Origin: an uncultured Cellulophaga sp.
GTDB lineage: Bacteria > Bacteroidota > Bacteroidia > Flavobacteriales > Flavobacteriaceae
Length of the DNA stretch: 64,000 nt
NCBI GenBank assembly: GCA_947496695.1
Contig: CANMEI010000002.1
Coordinates: forward strand, 124,001-188,000
Reading direction: 5' to 3'
Each line of letters begins with the position of its first letter. The first letter of the stretch is position 1. The notes under the pieces were generated by a model that was not told where the DNA came from, did no database searches, and worked only from the letters and a program-made list of their open reading frames with translations. Of the stretch, positions 35,666-43,957 are shown in pieces. A program made the translations under genes and the position numbers.

Positions 35666-37786
35666 TTAGTAGAACATTGATCTGTTATCTTCAATTTCCG
35701 AACCATCTTTTAAAGCTTGATATACTGAAGAACTTACTCTATTTACTTTAGCCTTTTTCAGGGTATTTGCAAAAGTACTATAGTTCTCAAGTTTAGTAGC
35801 ATCTGTCTTTTTAGTAACATTTACCATAAACACACCTGTTTCACCTTCAATAAGTCCAGAAGTTTTACCTTCACCTAAAGCATAAGCTGTACCAACTACC
35901 GCAAGTTCTCTACCCGCACCTGGTATTGTTGGTGACTTAACTGTTAACGCACTAGCTGTTGATGTACTAACGTTATTATCTTTTGCAAAAACATCCATTG
36001 CTTTACCTTTATTAGCACTAATAATTTGAGCTGCTTTTTTCTTTTTACGTAAAATAGGCAATACAGTTGCCGAAGCATCTTCCGCACTCATTAAACCTTT
36101 TTCATAAGCCGCTGTTAATTGAACTACAGCATAACCATCATTTAAATCAAAACGTTTTATATCTCCAATTTCTGATTCAACATTAAATGCCCATTTTACT
36201 ATTGCACGTTGCGCTCCTAAACCAGGTAAGTTTTCATCCATTGCTTTTACCTTATTTACTGGTCTAACAACATAATTACCAGCTTTAGCAACATCAGTAA
36301 ATGAAGTTTTACCATCAATTGTTTCCATTTCAAACTTCGTAGCATCTTGGAATAATAAATCTATAGTTTCTCCCGACGCTTCTATTTCTCTTACTAAATT
36401 AGCAACTTGATAAACATCTTGCTTTTCAACAATCTTAACGATATGAAAACCAAAATCAGTTTCTACCATTCCTACAGTACCAACACTATTACCAAAAGCA
36501 AAATCATTAAACGCAGGTACCATTGCTCCTTCTTGGAAAAAGCCTAAATCACCACCTCTTGATGAAGAAGGTCCATCTGAATTTTCTCTTGCAAGATCAG
36601 CAAATACAGCATCTGTTTTTTTAGCATTAGCTAAAACTTCTTTTGCTTTTTCTTCAGCCTCTTCTTTTGTTCTTGTTATATCAGTACTAGCACTTTGAGC
36701 ACCGGCATACGAAATTAAGATATGACTTGCTTTAACATTACCGCCTGCCTTTTTACCTGTAAGTTTTGATACTTTATAAAAATCACCATCACGGTAAGGT
36801 CCATAAATATCTCCAATATTTAAAGATATTATTGTATCAGCATATTTTGATGGTAATGCACTTTTTGGTTTGTATATACTATCAAATTTCACATCAGAGT
36901 TAATATCTAAAAAAGCTTCAACATCATCAGTATTTACAAAACCTTTTACAACTTCTGTTTTATTTGTTGCTGCATTAAACTCTTCTTTATCTTTTAATAA
37001 TTCAGAAATACTAGCTTTTACATCGTTCTCATCTTTTAAAGAAGGTTTTTCTTCAAAATACACAAATTGTATATCTCTACTATCTTCTTGTTTAAATTTA
37101 TCTTGATGCGCTTTAACGTAATCAGAAATTTCACTTTTACTTACTACAACAGTAGTATCTGCAATTGAAGAATAAGGTACTCTTACGTATTTAATATCTA
37201 ATTTATCATTTGCAAACTTATAATCTAACTCACCTTCTTTTAAAGTAGTTACAACACCAGACTTTATAAGGTTATTATATATTTGCTCTTTAGCTGCAAA
37301 AATGATTGTTTGCTCAGTTTGCAACCACTGTTGGTAACCTACAGGATTGTTATCTCTTAAATCTGCAACAAATTCAATAAATTTATTTTCATCAAAAACA
37401 CCGTTTTCATTTAAGAACTGTGGCATTTGAGAATAGCTTGGGTTTGTTCTTAAAAAATTAACTATTTGATCTTGCTCAACAGAAATACCTAATTTTTCGA
37501 ACTCTTCTTCTAAAATTGCGTTTCTAACTCCTTGTTCGTAAACGTTATTTACAATTTGCATAGCAGAAGCATTTGCTCCGTATTGCTGTGTTGCGGCGTC
37601 TACTTGATTTCTAAATCCGTCTATAGAAATTTCATTACCGTTAACTTCAGCAATAGCTGAACCTACTTTAGCTCCAGAAAATGCGTTAGCACTAAATATA
37701 CCAGATATTACAAATGCAAATAACGCCAAACCAATGATTAAAATCAATATGGTTGTTTTCTTTCTTATTTTATCTAAAATTGCCAT
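35666..37786 (-). CDS. PpiD-like periplasmic peptidyl-prolyl isomerase/chaperone
   Basis: A 706-residue protein anchored by one N-terminal helix (about 12-34), with a SurA_N-type chaperone region (about 45-230) and one parvulin PPIase domain (about 345-455, with KASHILISYAG, GGDLGFFQEGAMVPAF and ETDFGFHIVKI). It assists folding of exported and outer-membrane proteins. It is the last gene in the minus-strand group TPR - lptC - small membrane protein - CorC-like - this gene, separated from the CorC-like gene by 92 bases. Confidence 0.9.
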   Translation of the reverse strand: MAILDKIRKKTTILILIIGLALFAFVISGIFSANAFSGAKVGSAIAEVNGNEISIDGFRNQVDAATQQYGANASAMQIVNNVYEQGVRNAILEEEFEKLGISVEQDQIVNFLRTNPSYSQMPQFLNENGVFDENKFIEFVADLRDNNPVGYQQWLQTEQTIIFAAKEQIYNNLIKSGVVTTLKEGELDYKFANDKLDIKYVRVPYSSIADTTVVVSKSEISDYVKAHQDKFKQEDSRDIQFVYFEEKPSLKDENDVKASISELLKDKEEFNAATNKTEVVKGFVNTDDVEAFLDINSDVKFDSIYKPKSALPSKYADTIISLNIGDIYGPYRDGDFYKVSKLTGKKAGGNVKASHILISYAGAQSASTDITRTKEEAEEKAKEVLANAKKTDAVFADLARENSDGPSSSRGGDLGFFQEGAMVPAFNDFAFGNSVGTVGMVETDFGFHIVKIVEKQDVYQVANLVREIEASGETIDLLFQDATKFEMETIDGKTSFTDVAKAGNYVVRPVNKVKAMDENLPGLGAQRAIVKWAFNVESEIGDIKRFDLNDGYAVVQLTAAYEKGLMSAEDASATVLPILRKKKKAAQIISANKGKAMDVFAKDNNVSTSTASALTVKSPTIPGAGRELAVVGTAYALGEGKTSGLIEGETGVFMVNVTKKTDATKLENYSTFANTLKKAKVNRVSSSVYQALKDGSEIEDNRSMFY

Positions 37787-37878
37787 TGTTTTTTTACTAT
37801 TTTATATCAGGCGACGAAAATACCATTTTTCTTTGAAATACTAAAAAGAAAAAATATAATAATTTGATGCTTAAAAAC

Positions 37879-39168
37879 TTACTCTTTTTCAAGTATTTCA
37901 AGGGATACCAAATCTATTTTGGTATTAGAAACTTCAATTATTGTAAATAAGAAGTTTTGAATTTGAATTTGTGAATTTTGCTCAGGAATTTCAGTTGTTT
38001 GATGGACGATCAACCCTCCTAATGTACCGTACTCATCACTTTCAGGAAGTTCAAGCCTATAGTTTTCATTTAAATAATCTACTTCTAGCCGTGCAGAGAA
38101 TTTATATATATTTTCTGCTATTTCTTCTTCAATTAAATCAGTAGTATCGTGCTCATCTTCTATTTCACCAAATAATTCTTCTACAATATCTTCAACAGTC
38201 ATTATTCCTGATGTTCCTCCGTACTCGTCTAAAACTACAGCGATGCTTTTTCTTTTCTTAGTAAGGCTACTTAAAATATCATTTATAAGCATAGTTTCAG
38301 GCACAAACTCAACAGGCATTAACACACTTTTGATTGTTTTTGGCTTTTTAAAAAGTTCATATGAATGAACATAACCAATAATATCATCAATAGTTTCTTT
38401 GTAAATTAGTATTTTAGAAAAACCAGTTTCAGAAAATCTTTTAGTCAAATTTTTAGGGTTTTCTTGTAATTCAACTGCTTCAATCTCTGTACGCGGAACC
38501 ATTACATCACGTGCTTTTACAGCAGAAAACTCTAATGCATTTTGAAAAATTTGAATTTCAGAATCCACTTCATCCTCTTTTTCAACGGTTTCCATTTGCT
38601 CTGTAATATAATCACCCAACTCTATTTTACTAAATGCAAGTTGTACCTCATCACCATCTGTTTTAAAAAACACCTTGAGTATTACATCTGAAATTTTAAT
38701 TACAAAGCCTGAAATTAATGAAAATAAAATATAAAATACATACGCGGGAAATGCCAAGACTTTTAAAAGAACATTTGAATATATTTGAAATAATACTTTT
38801 GGCAAAAACTCTGCTGTAAGCAATATTACAAGTGTTGAAATAATAGTTTGAGTAAGCAGGCTAAAATCAACTAATAAAAATTTTGCAAATTGATTTTCTG
38901 ATACTTGATAGCTTGCAAACCAATCCATCAACAAATCGCCCATGTACAAACCATACACCACAAGAGCTATATTATTACCAATAAGCATCGTGGCAATAAA
39001 CTTTGATGGTTTTTTTGTTAGCCTACTTAAAACTTTAGCTAAAAACCCTTCTTGCTTTTTTTCTATTTCTATATGAATTTTATTTGCAGAAATAAATGCA
39101 ATTTCCATTCCTGAAAAAAAAGCAGATAAAAACAAGCAACATACAATTATAGCTATAGAAGTTCCCAA
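37879..39168 (-). CDS. CNNM/CBS/CorC-domain membrane protein (hemolysin family)
   Basis: A 429-residue protein with a DUF21/CNNM membrane domain (about 1-190; FLSAFFSGMEIAFISANK and IGNNIALVVYG), two CBS domains (about 205-330) and a C-terminal CorC_HlyC domain (about 345-425). The family is linked to divalent cation efflux or homeostasis; the name hemolysin is historical. It lies directly after the 67-residue membrane protein (the two are adjacent), between lptC and the PpiD-like gene. Confidence 0.88.
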   Translation of the reverse strand: MGTSIAIIVCCLFLSAFFSGMEIAFISANKIHIEIEKKQEGFLAKVLSRLTKKPSKFIATMLIGNNIALVVYGLYMGDLLMDWFASYQVSENQFAKFLLVDFSLLTQTIISTLVILLTAEFLPKVLFQIYSNVLLKVLAFPAYVFYILFSLISGFVIKISDVILKVFFKTDGDEVQLAFSKIELGDYITEQMETVEKEDEVDSEIQIFQNALEFSAVKARDVMVPRTEIEAVELQENPKNLTKRFSETGFSKILIYKETIDDIIGYVHSYELFKKPKTIKSVLMPVEFVPETMLINDILSSLTKKRKSIAVVLDEYGGTSGIMTVEDIVEELFGEIEDEHDTTDLIEEEIAENIYKFSARLEVDYLNENYRLELPESDEYGTLGGLIVHQTTEIPEQNSQIQIQNFLFTIIEVSNTKIDLVSLEILEKE

Positions 39169-39372
39169 TTACTGTTTATTATTTTTATTACGTTTCTCAA
39201 ATTTTCGCCTATACGTTCTTCTAAATACATACATAGCAATAGACATAACTGTAAAAAAAAGAAAAAGGTATGCCATTTGGCGATTTATATTCCAATCTAC
39301 AATTACACGGTATATCGCAATAATTGCTACTATTAAATATAAGTACTCTGTATATTTTAAAATTTTAGTCAT
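39169..39372 (-). CDS. Small two-helix membrane protein
   Basis: A 67-residue protein with two predicted membrane helices (about 9-25 and 33-49) and a strongly basic C-terminus (RRTYRRKFEKRNKNNK). Its start overlaps the end of lptC by eight bases and it abuts the CorC-like gene, so translation is coupled. No family recognised; a small accessory of an envelope operon. Confidence 0.75.
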   Translation of the reverse strand: MTKILKYTEYLYLIVAIIAIYRVIVDWNINRQMAYLFLFFTVMSIAMYVFRRTYRRKFEKRNKNNKQ

Positions 39373-39976
39373 CTAAATTTTCTTTAATTATTTTGTAACC
39401 ATCTCCTGTTTTATGCGCATTCAATGAGGTAAATTCTTTATTAAAATCCATTCCTTTACCATAAATTAAAGTACCATCAATTTCATCAGAATATTTGAAT
39501 TTTTCTTGCGTAAATATCCACTGAGTAGTTTGATCATAATACAACTGAGTAGTTTCTAATTTTTTACCATCTTGCATTTCAATAACCACATTACCTTGCA
39601 AATCTATAATATTTGTACCAGAATATATGATTCCGTAATCTGCCAAAATTATGCTTTTATTTCCTTCCTTATCAAAAAACTCGACTTTTAAACCCTCTGG
39701 AAAGGTTCTAAAAGGAAACTCTAAATTTTCATAATCTTCACTAACATCACCTGTTAAAATTGCAACTTTCTTTGAGCTATCAATAGCAACGCTCCTTAAC
39801 GGGTCTTGAGTTTCTGTATATATCAATTTATAACCCTCTGCAATACCTTGCGGATATAAATCTTTCTTTGCTTCTTCTCCCACTCTTTTATAATCACTAG
39901 AACAAGCAAAAAAAAGCATTGTCATGGTAAAGACCATGACAATGCTTTTGAAATTATATAAAGATTTTTTTTTCAT
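39365..39976 (-). CDS. lptC: LPS export periplasmic protein LptC-like
   Basis: Lipoprotein-like LptC/OstA-family protein of 203 residues. The N-terminus carries a basic-hydrophobic signal with lipobox FFAC (Cys25). The LptC beta-jellyroll fold is recognised by DKEGNKSIILADYGIIYSGTNIIDLQGNV and the repeated short strands with alternating Asp/Gly turns; it is expected to hand LPS from the LptBFG pump to LptA. A perfect terminator-like hairpin lies inside codons 10-23. It lies two bases after a TPR gene on the same strand. Confidence 0.85.
   Translation of the reverse strand: MKKKSLYNFKSIVMVFTMTMLFFACSSDYKRVGEEAKKDLYPQGIAEGYKLIYTETQDPLRSVAIDSSKKVAILTGDVSEDYENLEFPFRTFPEGLKVEFFDKEGNKSIILADYGIIYSGTNIIDLQGNVVIEMQDGKKLETTQLYYDQTTQWIFTQEKFKYSDEIDGTLIYGKGMDFNKEFTSLNAHKTGDGYKIIKENLDD
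39912..39949 (-). terminator. Terminator-like hairpin inside the lptC signal-peptide coding sequence
   Basis: On the minus strand a perfect 17-bp stem (39949-39933 with 39928-39912) closes a four-base loop (CTTT) and runs directly into eight T residues (including the end of the second arm). It covers lptC codons 10 to 23, 27 to 65 bases after the lptC ATG. Translation of lptC would keep it open; without translation it would terminate transcription. It is the longest perfect stem found in the window. Confidence 0.7.
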
Positions 39977-39977
39977 C

Positions 39978-41345
39978 TTATAAATTAGGCACTTTTACGC
40001 TACCACCAACCCAACAGCTAAACGAAACAGTTTTACCTGCCATTCCTGAGCTAAAGATCATTTCTTTAGATGGTGCTTTTGCCATATAACTATTAACAGC
40101 CGCACTTGATTTACCACTTAATGATGGATCAACTCTACCTGCTTGGCGAGCAACTTCTGCTGCTTTCCAATAAATTGCTCTTTTTTCAAAAGCAGAAGTA
40201 CCACAATCATTAGCACTACGTGCATATAAGCTAGCAATTAACAAATATGCTTTTCCGTTTGATGAATTAGCATCAATTGCTTTTTGCGCATAACTTCTAG
40301 CAGAAGATCTACTTGATCTAGAATAAATTGCAGCTACTTTATAAAGTAAATCTGATTTTTTACTTGAATCTGATTCTAAATCAATTGCTTTATTAAAATT
40401 AGATAATGCTCCACTTTTATTACCAGCTTTATTCTCTAACAAACCTAAATATACATATAAATCTGCAGTAGGCTCAATTGCCAATTGTGCATCTAATAAT
40501 TTTTTAAACATTGGATCATCTGTACATTCTTTGTTATACATTCTGTTTACAGCTCTCTTAACCCAAGTAATATCACTTTTCTTAGCTTCAAAACTCTTTT
40601 CATATAAAGGAATTAAGTTTGAACACTCTGCTAACGCACCTAATTTAGAATCAATACTGCCTTCTATTTTTCCGTAGTTCTCAGAATTTTGACTATAAGC
40701 TTTTAAAATCCTTTTTTCTTTAGAAGTTATAGTTCCATCATCTTCTTTAGGTATTAACTGCGTAATTTTATCAGTTAATATTTTGTTTTCAATACCTATT
40801 TTTTCAATAACATCATCATAAGTATCAAAAACTTCTTGTAATTCTTTTGATCCTTCATTATGTAAATCTACAAGTAACGAAAAGTAAAGATATAATGCTT
40901 GCGCATTACTGAAGTTCTCTTTGTCTTCAGTAAAAGCTTTATGAAGCACATCATAAACTTCTTGATCAGAACCTAACTTTTCATTGTGCATTAATAATGC
41001 TTTATCAATAAGAACATCAGCTTCATCAAATTTTGTTGGAAAATGAACTCTACTTGCATCATACAAAGCCATTAAATCATTAACAAAAGCTGTTTTATCA
41101 GCTCCAGTAGCTTTTTCTATTTTATATTTTAAGATTTTCTCTCCGTATACAAAATTAGCTTTGTTTAAAGTAGGGCAATTATCATAAACCATTTTCCATG
41201 GCGTATAAGCCGCTTCGTAGTTTTTAACTTTTACATGCTCTGCATAAACAGATAGGTTTGTATTACACTCAGGATTATTTTGAGCATTTGTAAAACCTAA
41301 AAAACCAAGTGTTGCAATCGCAACAATATAAAACTTCCTTTTCAT
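39978..41345 (-). CDS. Periplasmic tetratricopeptide-repeat protein
   Basis: A 455-residue exported protein with a signal peptide (about 1-21, FLGFTNAQ). The C-terminal half has TPR-like helical repeats (e.g. ADLYVYLGLLENKAGNKSGALSNFNKAIDL, then KSDLLYKVAAIYSRSSRSSARSYAQKAIDANSSNGKAYLLIASLYARS), and SGMAGKTVSFSCWVGGSVKVP near the end. No enzymatic motif. It precedes lptC by two bases, so the product probably works in envelope assembly. It has a sigma-54-like promoter upstream, in a 402-base gap. Confidence 0.8.
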   Translation of the reverse strand: MKRKFYIVAIATLGFLGFTNAQNNPECNTNLSVYAEHVKVKNYEAAYTPWKMVYDNCPTLNKANFVYGEKILKYKIEKATGADKTAFVNDLMALYDASRVHFPTKFDEADVLIDKALLMHNEKLGSDQEVYDVLHKAFTEDKENFSNAQALYLYFSLLVDLHNEGSKELQEVFDTYDDVIEKIGIENKILTDKITQLIPKEDDGTITSKEKRILKAYSQNSENYGKIEGSIDSKLGALAECSNLIPLYEKSFEAKKSDITWVKRAVNRMYNKECTDDPMFKKLLDAQLAIEPTADLYVYLGLLENKAGNKSGALSNFNKAIDLESDSSKKSDLLYKVAAIYSRSSRSSARSYAQKAIDANSSNGKAYLLIASLYARSANDCGTSAFEKRAIYWKAAEVARQAGRVDPSLSGKSSAAVNSYMAKAPSKEMIFSSGMAGKTVSFSCWVGGSVKVPNL

Positions 41346-41747
41346 AGTATGAGATATTTGTATATAGCGTTTATTTAGTTAATTTATTTTTTTTGGACAA
41401 TTTACCACTTTCAATGTTATTCTGTAATTTATTACCCAATAATTTTCCTTTGTTTAATTCTCTTTACTAATCTTTCATAAAAAGAACAAGAACATTAACA
41501 CAGTTCCAAAAGTTGTGCCATTTTTTTAAATCTAAAATTTCAAGTTGAGTTATCATTATAAAATTCGACACCAAATTACATGTAAAAACATGAAATACAA
41601 GTGTTTACAGTTATTCGTATCCTAAAACATAAATTCACCTAAAAATTACTTAACTTATTCTTTTTACATCCTCAATTTAAAACTGAACATGATTATTAAT
41701 AAATATTAAACACAAATAAACAATTAAAAAACTTTGTTTGTATTTTC
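41346..41747. other. 402-base intergenic region with sigma-54-like promoter
   Basis: AT-rich gap between coaX and the TPR gene, both on the minus strand. The only clear element is the sigma-54-like -24/-12 box at 41506-41520. No ORF, RNA gene or convincing terminator was seen; the long leader (about 150 bases) from that promoter to the TPR start could contain further regulation. Confidence 0.5.
41506..41520 (-). promoter_or_regulatory. Sigma-54-like promoter of the TPR-lptC operon
   Basis: On the minus strand TGGCACAACTTTTGG: perfect TGGCAC at -24 and TTGG at -12 with correct spacing, one base from TTGC. It lies 161 bases before the TPR start codon. Confidence 0.6.
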
Positions 41748-42473
41748 CTACTTATTATACTCAAGCAAATAATTTAACCCCAACAAGAGGTATTTTTGAT
41801 GCGCAAATATGCTATTTTTTAATCGTTTAGACAAAAATAAGGCATCACCCCCTGATAAAACAACTGTTAAATCTTTAAATCTTGTCTCATATTGTTCAAT
41901 GACACCATTAATCTCAGCAACCATACCGTAAATTACTCCACTCTGTATACACGTGTTTGTTGTATTACCTATAAAATCTAAAATATCTTCCGCTTCAAGC
42001 AAAGGCAATTTTGATGTCTGAGCATTTAAAGCTTTAAATCTCATTTTTAACCCTGGTGAAATTGCACCTCCTAAATATTCTCCATAATCATTAATAATAT
42101 CATACGTAACACATGTACCTGCATCAATTACGAGAGTATTACCGTTGGGATTTTCATAAAAAGCCGCTGTTGCTAATGCTATACGGTCTACACCTAAAGT
42201 TTCAGGCGTAGCATACGAATTTTTAAAAGGTGTTTTTGTTTTATGCGATAGTAAATGAGTTTTACAGAATAACTCAACAACAGCTATATCTTTTTTTTCC
42301 AAAGCACCCACTGTTGAAATTATTGAATTATTTATATCTGGAAACTCTTTGAAAACTGATTTCATTTTAAAAATGAAGTCAGAATATTCAAATTGTTCAT
42401 GAAATATTTCATTTTTCTGTTCGAAAACTGAAATTTTTATTAGGCTATTTCCTGCGTCTATTACTAGGTTCAT
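41748..42473 (-). CDS. coaX: Type III pantothenate kinase
   Basis: Phosphorylates pantothenate in the first step of coenzyme A synthesis; CoaX form, which is not inhibited by CoA. The 241-residue protein has MNLVIDAGNSLIKISVFE, GVDRIALATAAF and LVIDAGTCVTYDII with EYLGGAISPG, the ASKHA-fold phosphate and substrate motifs. Full length for the family. The gene is divergent from the tRNA-Phe promoter, with a 21-base palindrome between them. Confidence 0.93.
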   Translation of the reverse strand: MNLVIDAGNSLIKISVFEQKNEIFHEQFEYSDFIFKMKSVFKEFPDINNSIISTVGALEKKDIAVVELFCKTHLLSHKTKTPFKNSYATPETLGVDRIALATAAFYENPNGNTLVIDAGTCVTYDIINDYGEYLGGAISPGLKMRFKALNAQTSKLPLLEAEDILDFIGNTTNTCIQSGVIYGMVAEINGVIEQYETRFKDLTVVLSGGDALFLSKRLKNSIFAHQKYLLLGLNYLLEYNK

Positions 42474-42490
42474 GATACAAAGTTGCGAAA

Positions 42491-42511
42491 ATGTAAAAAA
42501 ATATTTTACAT
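42491..42511. repeat. AT-rich inverted repeat between coaX and tRNA-Phe
   Basis: ATGTAAAA (42491-42498) and TTTTACAT (42504-42511) form a perfect eight-base inverted repeat with a five-base loop, 16 bases upstream of the tRNA promoter -33 box and 18 bases upstream of coaX. It could be an operator or a weak terminator; in AT-rich sequence a chance palindrome is also possible. Confidence 0.4.
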
Positions 42512-42526
42512 TTTTTTCATTTTTTA

Positions 42527-42557
42527 TTTGGATATCGGAAAATTGAAATTATATTTG
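42527..42557 (+). promoter_or_regulatory. Promoter of tRNA-Phe
   Basis: TTTG (42527-42530), 19 bases, TATATTTG (42550-42557): an exact match to the Bacteroidota promoter consensus, ending 18 bases before the mature tRNA 5' end. Confidence 0.8.
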
Positions 42558-42575
42558 CACCCGCTTAACGGCTTT

Positions 42576-42648
42576 GGTGCCTTAGCTCAGTTGGTAGAGC
42601 AATGGACTGAAAATCCATGTGTCCCTGGTTCGATTCCTGGAGGCACCA
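42576..42648 (+). tRNA. tRNA-Phe (GAA)
   Basis: A 73-base tRNA: acceptor stem GGTGCCT/AGGCACC with discriminator A, D-arm GCTC/GAGC, anticodon stem ATGGA/TCCAT enclosing loop CTGAAAA with anticodon GAA, and T-loop TTCGATT. The T-stem arms CCTGG/CCTGG pair except for a central U-U mismatch. The 3' CCA is not encoded (A is followed by CAAA). It has its own promoter and terminator. Confidence 0.96.
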
Positions 42649-42651
42649 CAA

Positions 42652-42684
42652 AAAACCCGATTCTCACGAATCGGGTTTTATTGT
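42652..42684 (+). terminator. Terminator of tRNA-Phe
   Basis: Perfect 12-bp stem (42652-42663 with 42668-42679), four-base loop, followed by T-rich sequence, starting four bases after the tRNA. Confidence 0.85.
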
Positions 42685-42737
42685 TTTTAAAGGTTTTAAA
42701 ACTTCGGATTATATTAGCAAAAAGCTAACACTGATAT

Positions 42738-42769
42738 TTTGAAACAGCAATTACTTCTTAGTATCTTTG
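42738..42769 (+). promoter_or_regulatory. Promoter of the rhodanese-led gene group
   Basis: TTTG (42738-42741), 20 bases, TATCTTTG (42762-42769). The transcript start would be about ten bases before the TTG start codon at 42789, which supports that start. Confidence 0.6.
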
Positions 42770-42788
42770 ATTAAAAACAACAACACTC

Positions 42789-43277
42789 TTGACTAAATTT
42801 AGTTTAATTATACTTAGCATTATTTTAAGTTCAACTACAATATGGGCTCAAAAAAATATAGATCAAGCTATAAAAAAATACAATACCAACAGTATTCCCT
42901 ACATCTCTCCGGAATCACTTAATAAAGCAAAAAATATTGTCATATTAGATAGTAGAGAGAAAAAAGAATACAATGTAAGTCACTTAAAAAATGCAATTTG
43001 GGTAGGCTATGATAGCTTCAATATAAAAAAAATAAAGCTAGACAGAAATTCTGATATAGTTATTTATTGTTCTATTGGAGTGCGCTCTGAAGATATTGGT
43101 GAACAATTAATTAATAACGGATATACAAACGTACATAACCTATATGGAGGCATTTTTAAATGGGTAGAAAATGGCTATCCTGTTTACGATAGTTCAAATA
43201 CCGAAACAAAAAAAGTTCATGCATACAACAAACAATGGGGCAAACTTCTGAAAAAAGGTGAAAAAGTTTATAAATAG
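42789..43277 (+). CDS. Exported rhodanese-domain protein
   Basis: A 162-residue protein with a signal peptide (about 1-20, ending WA/Q) and a single rhodanese domain (about 40-140). The active-site loop is YCSIGVRSED, with Cys and Arg in CxxxxR(S) form, so it may carry persulfide. The start is TTG, supported by the promoter nine-to-twelve bases upstream; no better in-frame ATG is seen. It opens a group with TIGR04282, purine nucleoside phosphorylase, DUF547 and TIGR04283 genes, a set often found near arsenosugar synthesis genes. Confidence 0.82.
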   Translation: MTKFSLIILSIILSSTTIWAQKNIDQAIKKYNTNSIPYISPESLNKAKNIVILDSREKKEYNVSHLKNAIWVGYDSFNIKKIKLDRNSDIVIYCSIGVRSEDIGEQLINNGYTNVHNLYGGIFKWVENGYPVYDSSNTETKKVHAYNKQWGKLLKKGEKVYK

Positions 43278-43343
43278 TAAACTAACTGTTTTAATAACGA
43301 CCAAAGCTTAATTATATTTATTGACAATTAAACCTCCTCATAA

Positions 43344-43955
43344 TTGAATTCTAAAAACTTACTTTTAATTTTTACCAGAAATCCAGAGCTTGGCAAAGGC
43401 AAGACAAGATTAGCCGCAACTGTTGGTAATGAAACTGCTTTAGAAATTTATAAATTTCTACTTTCTCATACCGTTGAAATTACCAAAAAACTAAATATAA
43501 CAAAGCAAGTCTATTATTCTGAAAATATATGGAACAATGACATCTGGGATAACAACTTTTATCAAAAAAAAATACAGAAAGGAACTGATTTAGGAGAAAG
43601 AATGATGAATGCCTTTAAAGATGGTTTTAACACTGGTTTTGAAAAAATTATTATTATCGGTAGTGATATGCATGATCTTAACCAAGAAGACCTAGAAAAT
43701 GCATTTTCAGCATTAAACACTAATGATTTTGTTATAGGACCTGCAGAAGATGGTGGCTATTATTTATTAGGTATGAAAAATTTAGAAGCTTCAGTTTTTA
43801 ATGATAAAAAATGGGGTACCGAAACTGTTTTAAAAGCAACGTTATCTAACTTAGATAATAAAAAAATAAAAATTTTAGAAGAGCGTAATGATGTTGATGT
43901 GTATGAAGACATAAAAGACATTGATGCTTTTCAACCATTTTTAAAAAAAATATAA
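43344..43955 (+). CDS. TIGR04282-family glycosyltransferase (DUF2064)
   Basis: A 203-residue nucleotide-diphospho-sugar transferase-like protein. The N-terminus reads LLLIFTRNPELGKGKTRLAATVG, then VYYSE and the core GTDLGERMMNAFKDGF, IIIGSDMHDL and GPAEDGGYYLLGM, the family signature. Members are annotated as arsenosugar biosynthesis glycosyltransferase because of co-occurrence, and the substrate is not proven here. The start is TTG (43344); no in-frame ATG precedes it nearby. It ends two bases before the phosphorylase gene. Confidence 0.87.
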   Translation: MNSKNLLLIFTRNPELGKGKTRLAATVGNETALEIYKFLLSHTVEITKKLNITKQVYYSENIWNNDIWDNNFYQKKIQKGTDLGERMMNAFKDGFNTGFEKIIIIGSDMHDLNQEDLENAFSALNTNDFVIGPAEDGGYYLLGMKNLEASVFNDKKWGTETVLKATLSNLDNKKIKILEERNDVDVYEDIKDIDAFQPFLKKI

Positions 43956-43957
43956 TA

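Noticed and set aside
37879..39168. Assigning the CorC-like gene as gliding protein GldE
   Set aside because: Domain content is similar, but the gldD neighbour expected beside GldE is absent; the general family name is safer.
42483..42728. 81-residue plus-strand ORF across the tRNA-Phe gene
   Set aside because: It contains the tRNA, its promoter and its terminator; the translated sequence is just tRNA-derived.
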